NCBI RefSeq assembly: GCF_034676705.1
Contig: NZ_JAUCBS010000013.1
Location: 2,956,501 to 3,020,500 of the forward strand
Origin: Gemmobacter sp.
Lineage (GTDB): Bacteria; Pseudomonadota; Alphaproteobacteria; Rhodobacterales; Rhodobacteraceae
Reading direction: 5' to 3'
Length of the DNA stretch: 64,000 bases
The translations under genes and the position numbers were made by a program. The notes under the pieces were generated by a model. It was not told the origin of the DNA, searched no databases, and worked only from the letters and a program-made list of their open reading frames with translations. Below are positions 1-8,026 of the stretch, in pieces; positions within the stretch are counted from its first letter, which is position 1, and each line of letters opens with the position of its first letter.

Positions 1-161
1 AGCTTGTCGGCGGCGTTCTTGGTCACCAGCAGGCGCAGCTTTTCACGCGCGGGATTCTGCAAGGCATCGCGCACGGCATGCAGGCCGAACAGCCAGACGG
101 TTTCCTTGTCGGCCGCGGCTTTGGCACGTTCCTTGTCGATCACCCAGGCGGGTTTCTTCAT
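1..161 (-). CDS. rlmB: 23S rRNA 2'-O-ribose methyltransferase RlmB, N-terminal part
   Basis: This is the first 53 codons of a gene that runs off the left edge. The product is predicted to be the SpoU/TrmH-class enzyme that methylates G2251 of 23S rRNA. Only the small N-terminal substrate-binding domain is present: VWLFGLHAVRDAL (residues 22-34) and LRLLVTKNA (42-50) match the start of that domain as I know it. The catalytic knot domain lies outside the window, so another TrmH-family member is possible. The ATG at 161 follows an AGGAGA Shine-Dalgarno about 7 nt upstream. The gene is divergent from the tRNA-Tyr gene. Confidence 0.8.
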   Translation of the reverse strand, partial: MKKPAWVIDKERAKAAADKETVWLFGLHAVRDALQNPAREKLRLLVTKNAADK

Positions 162-299
162 GGCGGTTCTCCTGTCCGGCCGAAGATGCGCCGTAGGGCC
201 GCCGGGCGCAAGGGCCGCCCCCGATGCGACGACTTGTCGATCCGCGCATTTTCCGCCCTTGACGCCCCCCGGCACCTTCGCTATTTCCCCCGCAGCGTC

Positions 300-383
300 G
301 GGCGACGTGCTGCAAGGTGCGGCAGCGGACTGTAACTCCGCCGGGGAGACCCATGCCTGGTTCGATTCCAGGGTCGCCCACCA
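300..383 (+). tRNA. tRNA-Tyr (GUA)
   Basis: A full cloverleaf can be drawn. The acceptor stem GGGCGAC (300-306) pairs perfectly with GTCGCCC (373-379). The D stem is GCTG/CGGC and the anticodon stem GCGGA/TCCGC has loop CTGTAAC, giving anticodon GUA. A long variable arm (class II, as expected for bacterial tRNA-Tyr) is followed by the T stem CCTGG/CCAGG with loop TTCGATT. CCA is encoded (381-383). No gene is seen in the following 207 nt. Confidence 0.95.
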
Positions 384-590
384 CTAACCTTTTCAATGGG
401 TTGGGGGTGATCGGTGCAAATCCCCAAATTTGGCTTTCCTGACATCCGCGGCATCATGTCGGCCGGGAGCGACGCCCTTTGCCTGGCTGCTGGCCATGCT
501 CCCGCCATCTGCGGCTGAGCTGCCCAGGCACGATCCGCTGTCACGCCAACCGCTCTGGCAGGCCCACCCGGCCAGCGCAGGCCCCCCGAC

Positions 591-1766
591 CTAGACCACC
601 TGCCCCGCCGCCCAGCCCGACGACCACGCCCATTGAAAGTTGTAGCCGCCCAGCCAGCCCGTGACGTCCACCACCTCGCCGATGAAATGCAGGCCCGGCA
701 CCTCGCGTGCCTCCATCGTGCGGGCGTCCAGGTCGCGGGTATCGACGCCGCCCAGCGTGACCTCGGCGGTGCGCCAGCCCTCGGTGCCCATCGGCAGCAC
801 CTCCCAGCCGCTCAGCACGCTGGCCAGGCGCTGCATCTCGGCCCCTTTCAGATCGGCCAGCCGGCCCGGCGTGCCGGCCCAGACCGCAACCTGCCGCGCC
901 ATGCGTTCGGGCACCAGCGCGGCCAGCGCATTGCCGGCCAGCTGCGCGCCGGCCTTGCGGCGCAGATCGGCCAGCGCGGCGGCAGCATCGCGGTCGGGCA
1001 TCAGATCCACCCGGATCGGCTGCCCTTCGCGCCAGTAGCTGGAGATTTGCAGGATCGACGGCCCCGACAGCCCGCGATGGGTGAACAGCAGCCCTTCGCG
1101 GAACTGCGTCTTGCCAAAGGACACCACCGCCTCGACCGACAGCCCGGCCAGCGTGGCCATGCTGTCCTTCAGCCCATCCGAGAACGTCAGCGGCACCAGC
1201 CCGGGACGAGGGTCCACCAGCCGCAGGCCGAACTGCCGCGCCATATCGTGGCCAAACCCGGTCGCCCCCATCTTGGGGATCGACCGGCCGCCGGTTGCCA
1301 CCACCAGCCGCTCGGCCAGCACCGGCCCCCGCGCGGTGTCCAGCCGGAACCCGGCATCCCGCGTCACGCCGCCGATGGCGCAGCCCAGCCACAGCCGCCC
1401 GCCCGCCTGCACCAGATCGCGGCACAGCGCATCGACCACCTGAGTCGCCGGCCCGTCGCAAAACAGCTGCCCCAGTGTCTTCTCGTGCCAGGCAATGCCC
1501 CAGCCGTTCATCCGGGCGATGAAATCGGCCTGCGTGTAGCGCCGCAGCGCCGACAGGGCAAAACGCGGATTCGCCGAAAGGAATCGCTCTGGCGCGATTC
1601 CGAGGTTGGTAAAGTTGCACCGCCCCCCGCCCGAGATGCGAATCTTCTCCGCCGGCTTGGCCGCATGGTCGATCACCAGCACCCGCCGCCCCCGCCGCGC
1701 CGCCTCGATCGCCGCAAAAAGCCCTGCGGCGCCTGCCCCCAGCACGGCAACATCCACCTTTTCCAT
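591..1766 (-). CDS. HI0933/YhiN-family FAD-dependent oxidoreductase
   Basis: The 391-residue product is predicted to be a soluble flavoprotein of the HI0933/YhiN family (aminoacetone-oxidase-like in some annotations); its physiological substrate is not known. A dinucleotide-binding motif GAGAAGLFAAIEAARRG starts at residue 10. The family signature KIRISGGGRCNFTN is at 41-54. A second glycine-rich stretch, ATGGRSIPKMGATGFG, lies mid-protein, and the C-terminus has the usual FIGEVVDVTGWLGGYN segment that closes the FAD site. The length is normal for the family. It stands alone and converges on the tRNA-Tyr side. Confidence 0.88.
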   Translation of the reverse strand: MEKVDVAVLGAGAAGLFAAIEAARRGRRVLVIDHAAKPAEKIRISGGGRCNFTNLGIAPERFLSANPRFALSALRRYTQADFIARMNGWGIAWHEKTLGQLFCDGPATQVVDALCRDLVQAGGRLWLGCAIGGVTRDAGFRLDTARGPVLAERLVVATGGRSIPKMGATGFGHDMARQFGLRLVDPRPGLVPLTFSDGLKDSMATLAGLSVEAVVSFGKTQFREGLLFTHRGLSGPSILQISSYWREGQPIRVDLMPDRDAAAALADLRRKAGAQLAGNALAALVPERMARQVAVWAGTPGRLADLKGAEMQRLASVLSGWEVLPMGTEGWRTAEVTLGGVDTRDLDARTMEAREVPGLHFIGEVVDVTGWLGGYNFQWAWSSGWAAGQVV

Positions 1767-1888
1767 CTGCGCATCCTGCCTGATCTGTCCTTGGTCCTGT
1801 CAGAAACCCGCCGCGCAAGCAACGCGCAGAAACCGCGATTTTGCCTCTTGCGGCCCCCCGCCGCCTTGGCTAAATACCGCCGCACGGT

Positions 1889-1963
<75 letters not shown>

Positions 1964-1967
1964 AATC

Positions 1968-1985
1968 ACCAAAGCTTTGGTTTTC
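1968..1985 (+). terminator. Possible short terminator after tRNA-Gln
   Basis: ACCAA and TTGGT flank an AGCT loop and run into TTTTC, five nucleotides after the tRNA-Gln CCA. The stem is short (5-6 bp), so this is only a candidate. Confidence 0.4.
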
Positions 1986-2380
1986 AATGCGATGGCGGTG
2001 ACGCTGTCTGGACGAATGACCCGACGGCCGCCCTGTCGGCGCGTGACCTGGCATTCATGCAATATGTCCGGGCACGCCGAACGGCCAGGGTGCGGGCCTT
2101 GTTGATCGGCGGATCGGGGAACGCAAGGGACCATCAGCGATGGTTCATCTTCCCCACAGCCAACATCGTGCGTCGGTAACGAGCCGAACTCTCCAGGACA
2201 CCGACAAGGCAGGGGTGAGTGGCACTGCCTTGTGACCTTTGATCATACGCGTCCAACGCACAGGGGTATGCGATTGCGCGGGATACACTTTTGGCAATAC
2301 AACCAAAAGCATGCGAGACCACATGATACGACTTTGGGCCGGCAGGCGCCGGAGCCGTGCCTTTTTGGTCCGACGATCCG
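1986..2380. other. Non-coding stretch, no gene recognised
   Basis: About 395 bases between tRNA-Gln and the XRE gene. Open frames here are short, lack good ribosome sites and have no recognisable protein features. I see no convincing RNA structure beyond the candidate terminator at its left end. Confidence 0.5.
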
Positions 2381-2638
2381 CTACAGGGCTGCATCCCCTG
2401 GTATGAGGGTTGCCAGCCGTTCCAACATCTCGGAAGCGTCGGCACCCGTCGAACGGGTCAGGATGACAAACTCGACGACGTCGATGCGGCGTTCACCACT
2501 CTCGATCCGGGCGATGAGCGATTGCTGGCAGCGCAACCGCCCGGCAAGGGCCGCCTGCGAGAGGCCCGCCTCCTTCCGCGCCTTGACCAGCGCAGCAACC
2601 AATGCCTGCTGGGCGTCACTCCAAAGAGTCTTCGGCAT
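2381..2638 (-). CDS. XRE-family helix-turn-helix regulator
   Basis: An 85-residue protein consisting almost only of a Cro/CI-type DNA-binding domain. The helix-turn-helix lies around residues 15-70, with KARKEAGLSQAALAGRL as the first helices and SLIARIESGERRIDV as the recognition region. No dimerisation or sensor domain follows. It is divergent from the membrane-anchored frameshifted gene at 2740, with about 100 bp between them, so it may control that gene or itself; this is inference. The target is unknown. Lone small XRE genes are also common as toxin-antitoxin antidotes, but no toxin partner is evident beside it. Confidence 0.8.
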   Translation of the reverse strand: MPKTLWSDAQQALVAALVKARKEAGLSQAALAGRLRCQQSLIARIESGERRIDVVEFVILTRSTGADASEMLERLATLIPGDAAL

Positions 2639-2739
2639 GGATCCCCCGCTGCTTTGGAGGCTGCCAGTAATCTCAAAATCAGATTATCTAAAAATCGCAT
2701 TGAATCGCGGTGCATGGCCACGCTCAAGGGGGATGAGAA

Positions 2740-3280
2740 TTGTCTGAGAAATCCGAGAAGGGTGGCGGTGGCTTCGGTTTCTGGCAAGTGGTTGGGATAG
2801 CGCTGATAATCCACTTTTTTGTTGGCTGGGAGTGGCTTGGCAATCTCACCTCCGGACAAAGCAGCGAGGAGCGGCGCGGCGCTCTTGTTGCCGCACTGGA
2901 TGGCTATGCGGCGGCCAAGCCCGGAATCGTTGACCTGGTGGATCTGGGCCGGCGGGTTCCTGACATGACGGATGTCCAACTCTCCGCGCTGGAAGGCAGC
3001 CTGAAAGGCAAGCTCGTGACCGCGCGGGGTCCGGTTTATGACATACAAGCCGCGAGTTCCCACCTTGGGCTTAAACGATACGAGGTCGTCGTCTGGGCCC
3101 TGTCCATCGACCCAGTCAGGCTGATGGTTCGTGGCACCTGCATCGCTCGCACCGGGCCGGAGGCGACCAATGATCGAGGGGCTGAGCGTTGGCCAGAACG
3201 TCAGGATCACCGGGGACGTGCGGTCTATAGGACGAACGCTTGGCCTTCGCCTGTCGGATTGTATCGTCGAGCGGTTATAG
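2740..3280 (+). pseudogene. Membrane-anchored OB-fold-like protein, frameshifted
   Basis: The TTG start at 2740 has an AAGGGGGA site just upstream. The N-terminus has one hydrophobic segment (GFWQVVGIALIIHFFVGW, about residues 13-30). The central part contains LKGKLVTARGPVYDI, which resembles the first strands of the tRNA_anti-like OB fold. In the starting frame the protein then turns into low-complexity Arg/Pro sequence to 3387. From about 3170 the next frame instead reads IEGLSVGQNVRITGDV and ends LRLSDCIVERL before a stop at 3278-3280, exactly the kind of C-terminal strands such a fold needs. I infer a single frameshift near 3165-3175, either real or a sequencing error. The role is unknown. 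Confidence 0.6.
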
Positions 3281-3437
3281 CCGTTCAGGGCCGGTCCGCG
3301 CATACCGCCGCGCCAACCGTTCCCTCAGGGGGCGCCGACACCCCCGCACCGCCGCCGGCCAGCGAATCGTTGATACCAATCGAATAGCCACCTGACGGCT
3401 AGCCACCTGACGGCGGGACAGATCGCTGCCCACCGCG

Positions 3438-4364
3438 TCAGCTGTTGCCGATCTCGGCCATGTCATAGGGCGTGGTCTGGTAAATCTCGTTGACCCAGTT
3501 GCCGTAGAGCAGATGCGCATGGCTGCGCCAGCGGTTCAGGGGCACGCGGCTGGGGTCGTTGCCGGGGTAATAGTTCTGCGGCACGTTGATCGGCGTGCCG
3601 TTCGCCACGTCGCGGTCATATTCGCGCTTCAGCGTCTCGCTGTCGTATTCGAAATGGTTGAAGATCCACAGGGCCCGATGCCCCGGATCCTCGACCAGAC
3701 AGGGCCCCACCTCGTCCGAACCGATCAGCGTGCGCAGGCCCGGCGTGCGGTCCAGATCGGCCTGCAACATTTCGGTCCAGCGGCTGACCGGGATCAACAC
3801 ATCGTCCGAGAACCCCCGCAGATAGGGCGAGGTCGGCGCCAGAACCCGCTGGCGGAAACAGCCAAAGGCCTTGTGATCCAGGATATGCTTGGGAATGCCG
3901 TGAAAGTGCCAGGCCATGGCCATGCCGCCCCAGCAGACGCCAAAGGTGGAATGCACATGGGTCTGGGTCCAGGCAAAGACCCGGGTCAGTTCTTCCCAGT
4001 AGGTCACCTCCTCGAACGGCAGGTGTTCGATGGGCGCGCCGGTGATGATCAGCCCGTCGAACTTTTCGCCGCGCGCCTCGACCTCGGCAAAGGTGCGGTA
4101 GAAGGTTTCCATATGCTCGGGCGCGGTATGGCGGGACTGGTGTTCCGTCATGCGGATCAGCGACAGGTCGATCTGCAAGGGCGTCGCCCCGATCAGCCGC
4201 GCGAACTGCGTCTCGGTGGTGATCTTCATCGGCATCAGGTTGAGCAAGCCGATGCGCAGCGGCCGGATATCCTGCCGCGCCGCGCGCCCCTCGCCCATGA
4301 CCATGACGCCCTCGCGGTCGAGGATGTCGTAGGCGGGCAGGGTTTCGGGCAATCTGATCGGCAT
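3438..4364 (-). CDS. metA: Homoserine O-acyltransferase MetA
   Basis: First committed step of methionine synthesis: acylation of homoserine. The 308-residue product has the family's usual length and start (MPIRLPETLPAYDIL). The nucleophile Cys144 sits in STFGVCWGGMA, and the catalytic His/Glu pair in FNHFEYD. At the position equivalent to E. coli Gly111 the sequence has Glu113 (GAPIEHLPFEE), a residue linked to acetyl-CoA rather than succinyl-CoA use in this family, so homoserine O-acetyltransferase activity is more likely. The ATG at 4364 has AAAGGAA upstream; a longer open frame to 4415 lacks a good site. A structured leader lies between it and the upstream ATPase gene. Confidence 0.93.
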   Translation of the reverse strand: MPIRLPETLPAYDILDREGVMVMGEGRAARQDIRPLRIGLLNLMPMKITTETQFARLIGATPLQIDLSLIRMTEHQSRHTAPEHMETFYRTFAEVEARGEKFDGLIITGAPIEHLPFEEVTYWEELTRVFAWTQTHVHSTFGVCWGGMAMAWHFHGIPKHILDHKAFGCFRQRVLAPTSPYLRGFSDDVLIPVSRWTEMLQADLDRTPGLRTLIGSDEVGPCLVEDPGHRALWIFNHFEYDSETLKREYDRDVANGTPINVPQNYYPGNDPSRVPLNRWRSHAHLLYGNWVNEIYQTTPYDMAEIGNS

Positions 4365-4389
4365 GATGGGTTCCTTTCGCCCCCGGCAG

Positions 4390-4435
4390 GTAAGCCGATG
4401 CGCGCCTGCGATCAAGCCCTGGCCGCCAGGCTTAC
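4390..4435 (-). promoter_or_regulatory. Inverted repeats in the metA leader
   Basis: Between the upstream ATPase gene and metA, GTAAGCC (4390-4396 on +) can pair with GGCTTAC (4429-4435), while CCTGG (4418-4422) can pair with CCAGG (4426-4430). The two pairings share bases 4429-4430, so they exclude each other. This is compatible with an attenuator or ligand-responsive leader, but also with a simple intercistronic hairpin. I could not match it to a SAM riboswitch consensus by eye. Confidence 0.35.
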
Positions 4436-5313
4436 GCCCCGGCGCGGTCCAGCGCGCGGGCGATCAGCGCCTCGAACCCGGCAATATCGCGCAGCTGCGC
4501 CACCTCGTCGGCGGTGACGGTCACCCCCCAGTGCCGCGCCATGGCCGCATAGCGCGGCTGGCGGTGCGCCAGCGCCCGGGCATAGGTCCAGCGGACAAAG
4601 GCGTCCGGGTCCACCGTCGCCTCGGTTCCCCCGGTTTCCTCCAGATAGGCGGCCCAGGCGGCGGCCAGGAAATCGGGCTGGTAATACATCGGCTTCGGCG
4701 CCCGGTCGAACCGGCGCACCAGTTCGGCGGTATGCGCATCGGACCCTTCGATCCAGACCAGCAGCAGGTTTCCCGCCAGTGCCCGCATCACCGGATCCTC
4801 GGGGTTTTCCGGCGCGACCACCTCGCAGATAGAGCCGCCCGAATCGCAGACGAAATGCGGATAGCCGTAAATCTCGCCTGCCCGTTCGATGAAATGCGGC
4901 GTGTCCAGCAACGCGGCAATCTCGGCAGCCCGGTGCTGGTCCTGCCGCTTGCGGTATTCGGCGAACGGCAGGCCGCCGCGCGCCGCATCGCCCGGCTTGC
5001 CCAGATAGGTCGACAGCGGCGCCAGGTTGTCAAAGGTGATGTTGGAGCTGATGCAGACCGAATCCGACATCAGCAGTTCGCGCAGCAACGGAACCTTCAT
5101 CGCCTCGCGCTTGAAATTGTCGGCGATCAGCTCGCCCATGTAGCGGGTGCCGATCCGGTAATCGACCGAATAGTGGAACCACCCGCCGGCCCCGCGCAGC
5201 AGGCTGGCAACATGGGTCTTGCCCAGGCCAGACATGCCGAACAGCAGCACGCGCTTGTCCCGGCAGGCCAGCCAGTCGGCCGCCGTGGGATAGATCAGGG
5301 GAAGATACCGCAT
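4432..5313 (-). CDS. P-loop ATPase of unknown function
   Basis: A 293-residue soluble protein with a Walker A motif near the N-terminus (LLFGMSGLGKTHVASLL, about residues 23-39). The rest is a conserved-looking helical protein without a domain I recognise; notable stretches are VDYRIGTRYMGE and FVCDSGGSICEVV. It resembles small nucleotide-kinase-like ATPases that sense or phosphorylate a small molecule, but no substrate can be assigned. The ATG at 5313 is chosen because the longer open frame to 6375 is only read-through of the next gene's opposite frames. It is followed by metA after 67 nt on the same strand, which allows co-transcription. Confidence 0.75.
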   Translation of the reverse strand: MRYLPLIYPTAADWLACRDKRVLLFGMSGLGKTHVASLLRGAGGWFHYSVDYRIGTRYMGELIADNFKREAMKVPLLRELLMSDSVCISSNITFDNLAPLSTYLGKPGDAARGGLPFAEYRKRQDQHRAAEIAALLDTPHFIERAGEIYGYPHFVCDSGGSICEVVAPENPEDPVMRALAGNLLLVWIEGSDAHTAELVRRFDRAPKPMYYQPDFLAAAWAAYLEETGGTEATVDPDAFVRWTYARALAHRQPRYAAMARHWGVTVTADEVAQLRDIAGFEALIARALDRAGA

Positions 5314-5341
5314 CGCCTCGCCTTGAAACGCCCCGGCCCAT

Positions 5342-5391
5342 TCATCTGTCCCGAAATATCCTGCGGGGGTCCGGGGGTGCAAAACCCCCGG
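5342..5391. repeat. Box/hairpin repeat, copy a
   Basis: TCATCTGTCCCGAAATATCC (the reverse complement of the GGATATTT...CAGATGA box) is followed by a 7-bp hairpin CCGGGGG-TGCAAAA-CCCCCGG at 5371-5391. It lies between two minus-strand genes. Confidence 0.7.
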
Positions 5392-5420
5392 TCCGCGGCC
5401 CGGTCCAGCGCAACGGCGCC

Positions 5421-6299
5421 CTACCGCGCCCCGTAGCGGATGTTGATGATGTTGCCAAGAATGATCAGCGCCCCGCCGATCAGCACCGCCACCTCCAGCG
5501 GTTCGCCATACATGGCGAATCCCAGCACGGCGGCCAGTGGCAGGCGGGCAAAGTCGATCGGCATGACAAAGCCCGCCGGCGCCATCGACAGCGCCTTGGT
5601 CAGGCTGAAATGCGCCACCAGCCCGCCTACCCCCACGATGGCGACCCAGGGCGCATCGGCCAGGCCCGGCAGCGTCATCCGGCCATCCCAGCCCGCGGTG
5701 ACCAGCCCCATCACCGCCTGCATCGCCGTCTGCCAGAACAGGATCGACAGGATCGCCGCCTTGCCGGTCAGCCGCTTGGTCATGGTGATGTTGACCGCAA
5801 AGCACATCGCCGCCACCACGGCGGCCAGCACGCCGGGATCGAGGTTCCCGAAATCGGGGCGCGCCACGACCAGCACGCCGGCAAAGCCGATGGCGGCGGC
5901 CAGCGCGCGCAGGGGCGTCAGCCGTTCGCCCAGCAGGAACGGCCCCATCAGCATGACCCAGATCGGCGCGGTGAATTCCAGCGCGAACAGCTGCGCCAGC
6001 GGAATCGACATCAGCGCCCACAGCCACAGCCCCTGCCCCGCGAAATGCACCGTGTTGCGGATCAGATGCGAGGGAAGCTGATCCGTGGCCATCAGCCCGC
6101 GCGCGCCGGTCAGCGGGGCACGGACGATCCGGGCGGCGACCAGCACGATCCCCAGCCCGATCACCGACCGCCAGGTCATGATCTCGAACACGTCGAGCGA
6201 GCCTTGCAGCGCCCGCCCCGCCACGCCCATCGCCAGAAAGGAAAAGATCGACCCCAGCATCCACAGGGCAGCGGTCAGCGGGCGGTAGGTGGCGGTCAT
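5421..6299 (-). CDS. EamA/DMT-family transporter
   Basis: A 292-residue inner-membrane protein with about ten hydrophobic segments arranged as two EamA repeats, typical of drug/metabolite exporters. The first repeat begins with LTAALWMLGSIFSFLAMGVAG and the second ends with VLIGGALIILGNIINIRYG. The substrate is unknown; family members export amino acids, purines or other metabolites. The ATG at 6299 (MTATYRP) is preferred to the open frame reaching 6383, whose extra residues are Arg/Pro-rich. A paralogue lies at 31889-32806. Confidence 0.88.
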   Translation of the reverse strand: MTATYRPLTAALWMLGSIFSFLAMGVAGRALQGSLDVFEIMTWRSVIGLGIVLVAARIVRAPLTGARGLMATDQLPSHLIRNTVHFAGQGLWLWALMSIPLAQLFALEFTAPIWVMLMGPFLLGERLTPLRALAAAIGFAGVLVVARPDFGNLDPGVLAAVVAAMCFAVNITMTKRLTGKAAILSILFWQTAMQAVMGLVTAGWDGRMTLPGLADAPWVAIVGVGGLVAHFSLTKALSMAPAGFVMPIDFARLPLAAVLGFAMYGEPLEVAVLIGGALIILGNIINIRYGAR

Positions 6300-6393
6300 G
6301 GCGGCTCCGGCGCGTCTGGGCGCGCGGACCATGCGGCGCCCGGGGGGCGAAGTCCAGCGCCCACCTGCGCCGCAACGCAGCATGGGGACGCGG

Positions 6394-7155
6394 TCAGCGC
6401 AGGACGGGCGCCGCCGTCACCGCACGGGCAAAGGCGCGCGAGACACGCTCGGGGTCATGCTCCTGCGCCAGCCGCAGCAGGGCAAAGCGGACATGGGCAA
6501 TCTCGCGGTAATAGCGCACATAGGCCAGGTTCAGCCCGGCACCCGCCACCGCGCCCAGCACCGGCACCGCCTGCGCCGCCAGCTTTTGCCCCAGCGCCGC
6601 CGCCACCTTGGGGGCAACCGTCGCGATCATCTTGTGCAGCGCCGGCCCCGTCAGCGTCAGCCGCGCGCCGATGAAGCTGGTGTTGACGCCGTCATCCGCC
6701 TCGTCCGGGCTGCCGGCGGCAAAGACGCGCAGCGTCTCGCGCCGCACGGCCTCGTCGGCGGGGTCGAAACCGTGATCGCGGGCCACCTCCTGGATGGCGC
6801 GCAAGATGACGGTGATCGTGACCGGCAATTCCGCCACCGCCGAAGGCAGGCCGCCCAGCCCCCCCGCCGCGCCCGACAGGCCGGCCAGCGCCATATGCCC
6901 GCCGCCACCGATCTTGCCCAGCCGCCCGCTGGTCGCCGCCAGACCATAGGCCTGTTCCAGCGCCCCCTGCGTCAGGGCCAGCACCTGCCACTGCACGCCG
7001 GCGGGCAGCAGGGCCATCTGGTTTTCCACCTTGCCCCCCAGCCGGTTCAGCAGTGCCATGGCGCCACGGCCCGCGCGGGCATGGCGCGCAGCCAGGGCGA
7101 CGATCTGGGCATCGGGAAAGGCGGGGGCGGGCATGGGCAGGGTCATGGCGTTCAT
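6394..7155 (-). CDS. EcsC-family protein
   Basis: A 253-residue protein matching the EcsC family by its central glycine-rich segment (GGGGHMALAGLSGAAGGLGG), the following amphipathic segment LPVTITVILRAIQEVARDHG, and the C-terminal helical part ending in a YYREIAHVRFALLRLAQEH stretch. In Bacillus, EcsC is named for its operon with an ABC transporter, but its biochemical role is not established and no such transporter is adjacent here. The segment AAQAVPVLGAVAGAGLNLAYV could insert in a membrane. The ATG at 7155 (MNAMTLP) is preferred; a further in-frame ATG lies three codons downstream. Confidence 0.8.
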   Translation of the reverse strand: MNAMTLPMPAPAFPDAQIVALAARHARAGRGAMALLNRLGGKVENQMALLPAGVQWQVLALTQGALEQAYGLAATSGRLGKIGGGGHMALAGLSGAAGGLGGLPSAVAELPVTITVILRAIQEVARDHGFDPADEAVRRETLRVFAAGSPDEADDGVNTSFIGARLTLTGPALHKMIATVAPKVAAALGQKLAAQAVPVLGAVAGAGLNLAYVRYYREIAHVRFALLRLAQEHDPERVSRAFARAVTAAPVLR

Positions 7156-7242
7156 GTGTGGATCGGGCCGGCGGGTTTCAATCCATAACGACCCGCCACG
7201 GGCGCCGGTTCCCTGCAATTCCGGCCGCCTGTCGTGCATCGG

Positions 7243-7737
7243 TCAGTCCGGGTCGGTCACCTTGGTCACCTTGCCGGTCACGCCATCCCAGGCGCCCGGG
7301 CGCAGCGGAATGCCCAGCACGCGGTCGGGGTTGGTGGGCGGGGGCATTTCCACCCCTTCGCGCTTTTCGAACCCGAAGCGGCGGTAATAGGGATAATCCC
7401 CCACCAGCAGCACCCGTTCCCAGCCCAGGCGCTTGGCCTCGGCCAGGCTTTCGCGGATCAGAAGGCCCCCCAGCCCCTCGCCCTGCCGGGTGGGGTGAAC
7501 CGCCACGGGGCCCAACAGCAGCGTGGGCCGCCCCCCCACCTTGACCGGCCAGTAGCGGATGACGGCCGCCAGGATGTTCATGTCGTCGCGCAGGACCAGG
7601 CACAGCCCCGCCACCATCGGCACGCCATCGCGCAGCCGGTACGAAGACAGCGCCGTCCGGCCCGGGGCAAAGCACAGGTCATACAGCGCCTCAACCTCGT
7701 GATAATCCGAGGGCTTTTCCTCATCCAGCCGATACAT
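7243..7737 (-). CDS. GNAT-family N-acetyltransferase
   Basis: A 164-residue acyl-CoA-dependent acetyltransferase. The acetyl-CoA binding loop is LGPVAVHPTRQGEGLGGLLI (motif A, Q/RxxGxG type), followed by WERVLLVGDYPYYRRFGFEK, the usual motif-B region ending in a Tyr-rich helix. The substrate cannot be told from sequence; close relatives are simply annotated as N-acetyltransferases. The ATG at 7737 (MYRLDEE) is used because upstream sequence in the same frame is low-complexity and overlaps the intergenic repeat. Confidence 0.88.
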   Translation of the reverse strand: MYRLDEEKPSDYHEVEALYDLCFAPGRTALSSYRLRDGVPMVAGLCLVLRDDMNILAAVIRYWPVKVGGRPTLLLGPVAVHPTRQGEGLGGLLIRESLAEAKRLGWERVLLVGDYPYYRRFGFEKREGVEMPPPTNPDRVLGIPLRPGAWDGVTGKVTKVTDPD

Positions 7738-7844
7738 GCGCCTGCGCCATTCCCCCTGCCACCGGATCGCGCGCCTAACATGGTCCGGCAGGACTGCAAA
7801 GGGGGAAAAGCCGGGGGGCGGCCGCCCCCCGGCACCCCCCGCCC

Positions 7845-7900
7845 GGGGAGGGCCGTCTGCCCTCCCCGAACCCCTCCCGAGGGTATTTGGGGCAAGATGA
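7845..7900. repeat. Box/hairpin repeat, copy b
   Basis: An 8-bp hairpin GGGGAGGG-CCGTCTG-CCCTCCCC (7845-7867) is followed by the box GGGTATTTGGGGCAAGATGA (7881-7900). It lies between the divergent GNAT and lysC genes. Confidence 0.7.
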
Positions 7901-8026
7901 AGCCAGACGCGGCCGCAGTGGTGGCGCAGCACGCAGATTCCCTGCGCCCCACCCCCGCCGGTCCTTGCGTGCCGCCCCCCGATGTCATAACAGACGCGCG
8001 GTTTGTTGCTGACGGAAGGAAGCCGA

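Noticed and set aside
43..396. Minus-strand frame beginning near GDPGIEPGMGLPGG
   Set aside because: It reads across tRNA-Tyr; this peptide is the usual antisense translation of a tRNA T arm.
4432..6375. A single 647-residue minus-strand protein
   Set aside because: It joins the real ATPase to out-of-frame sequence under the EamA transporter; the N-terminal two-thirds is Arg/Gly/Ala-rich and not protein-like.
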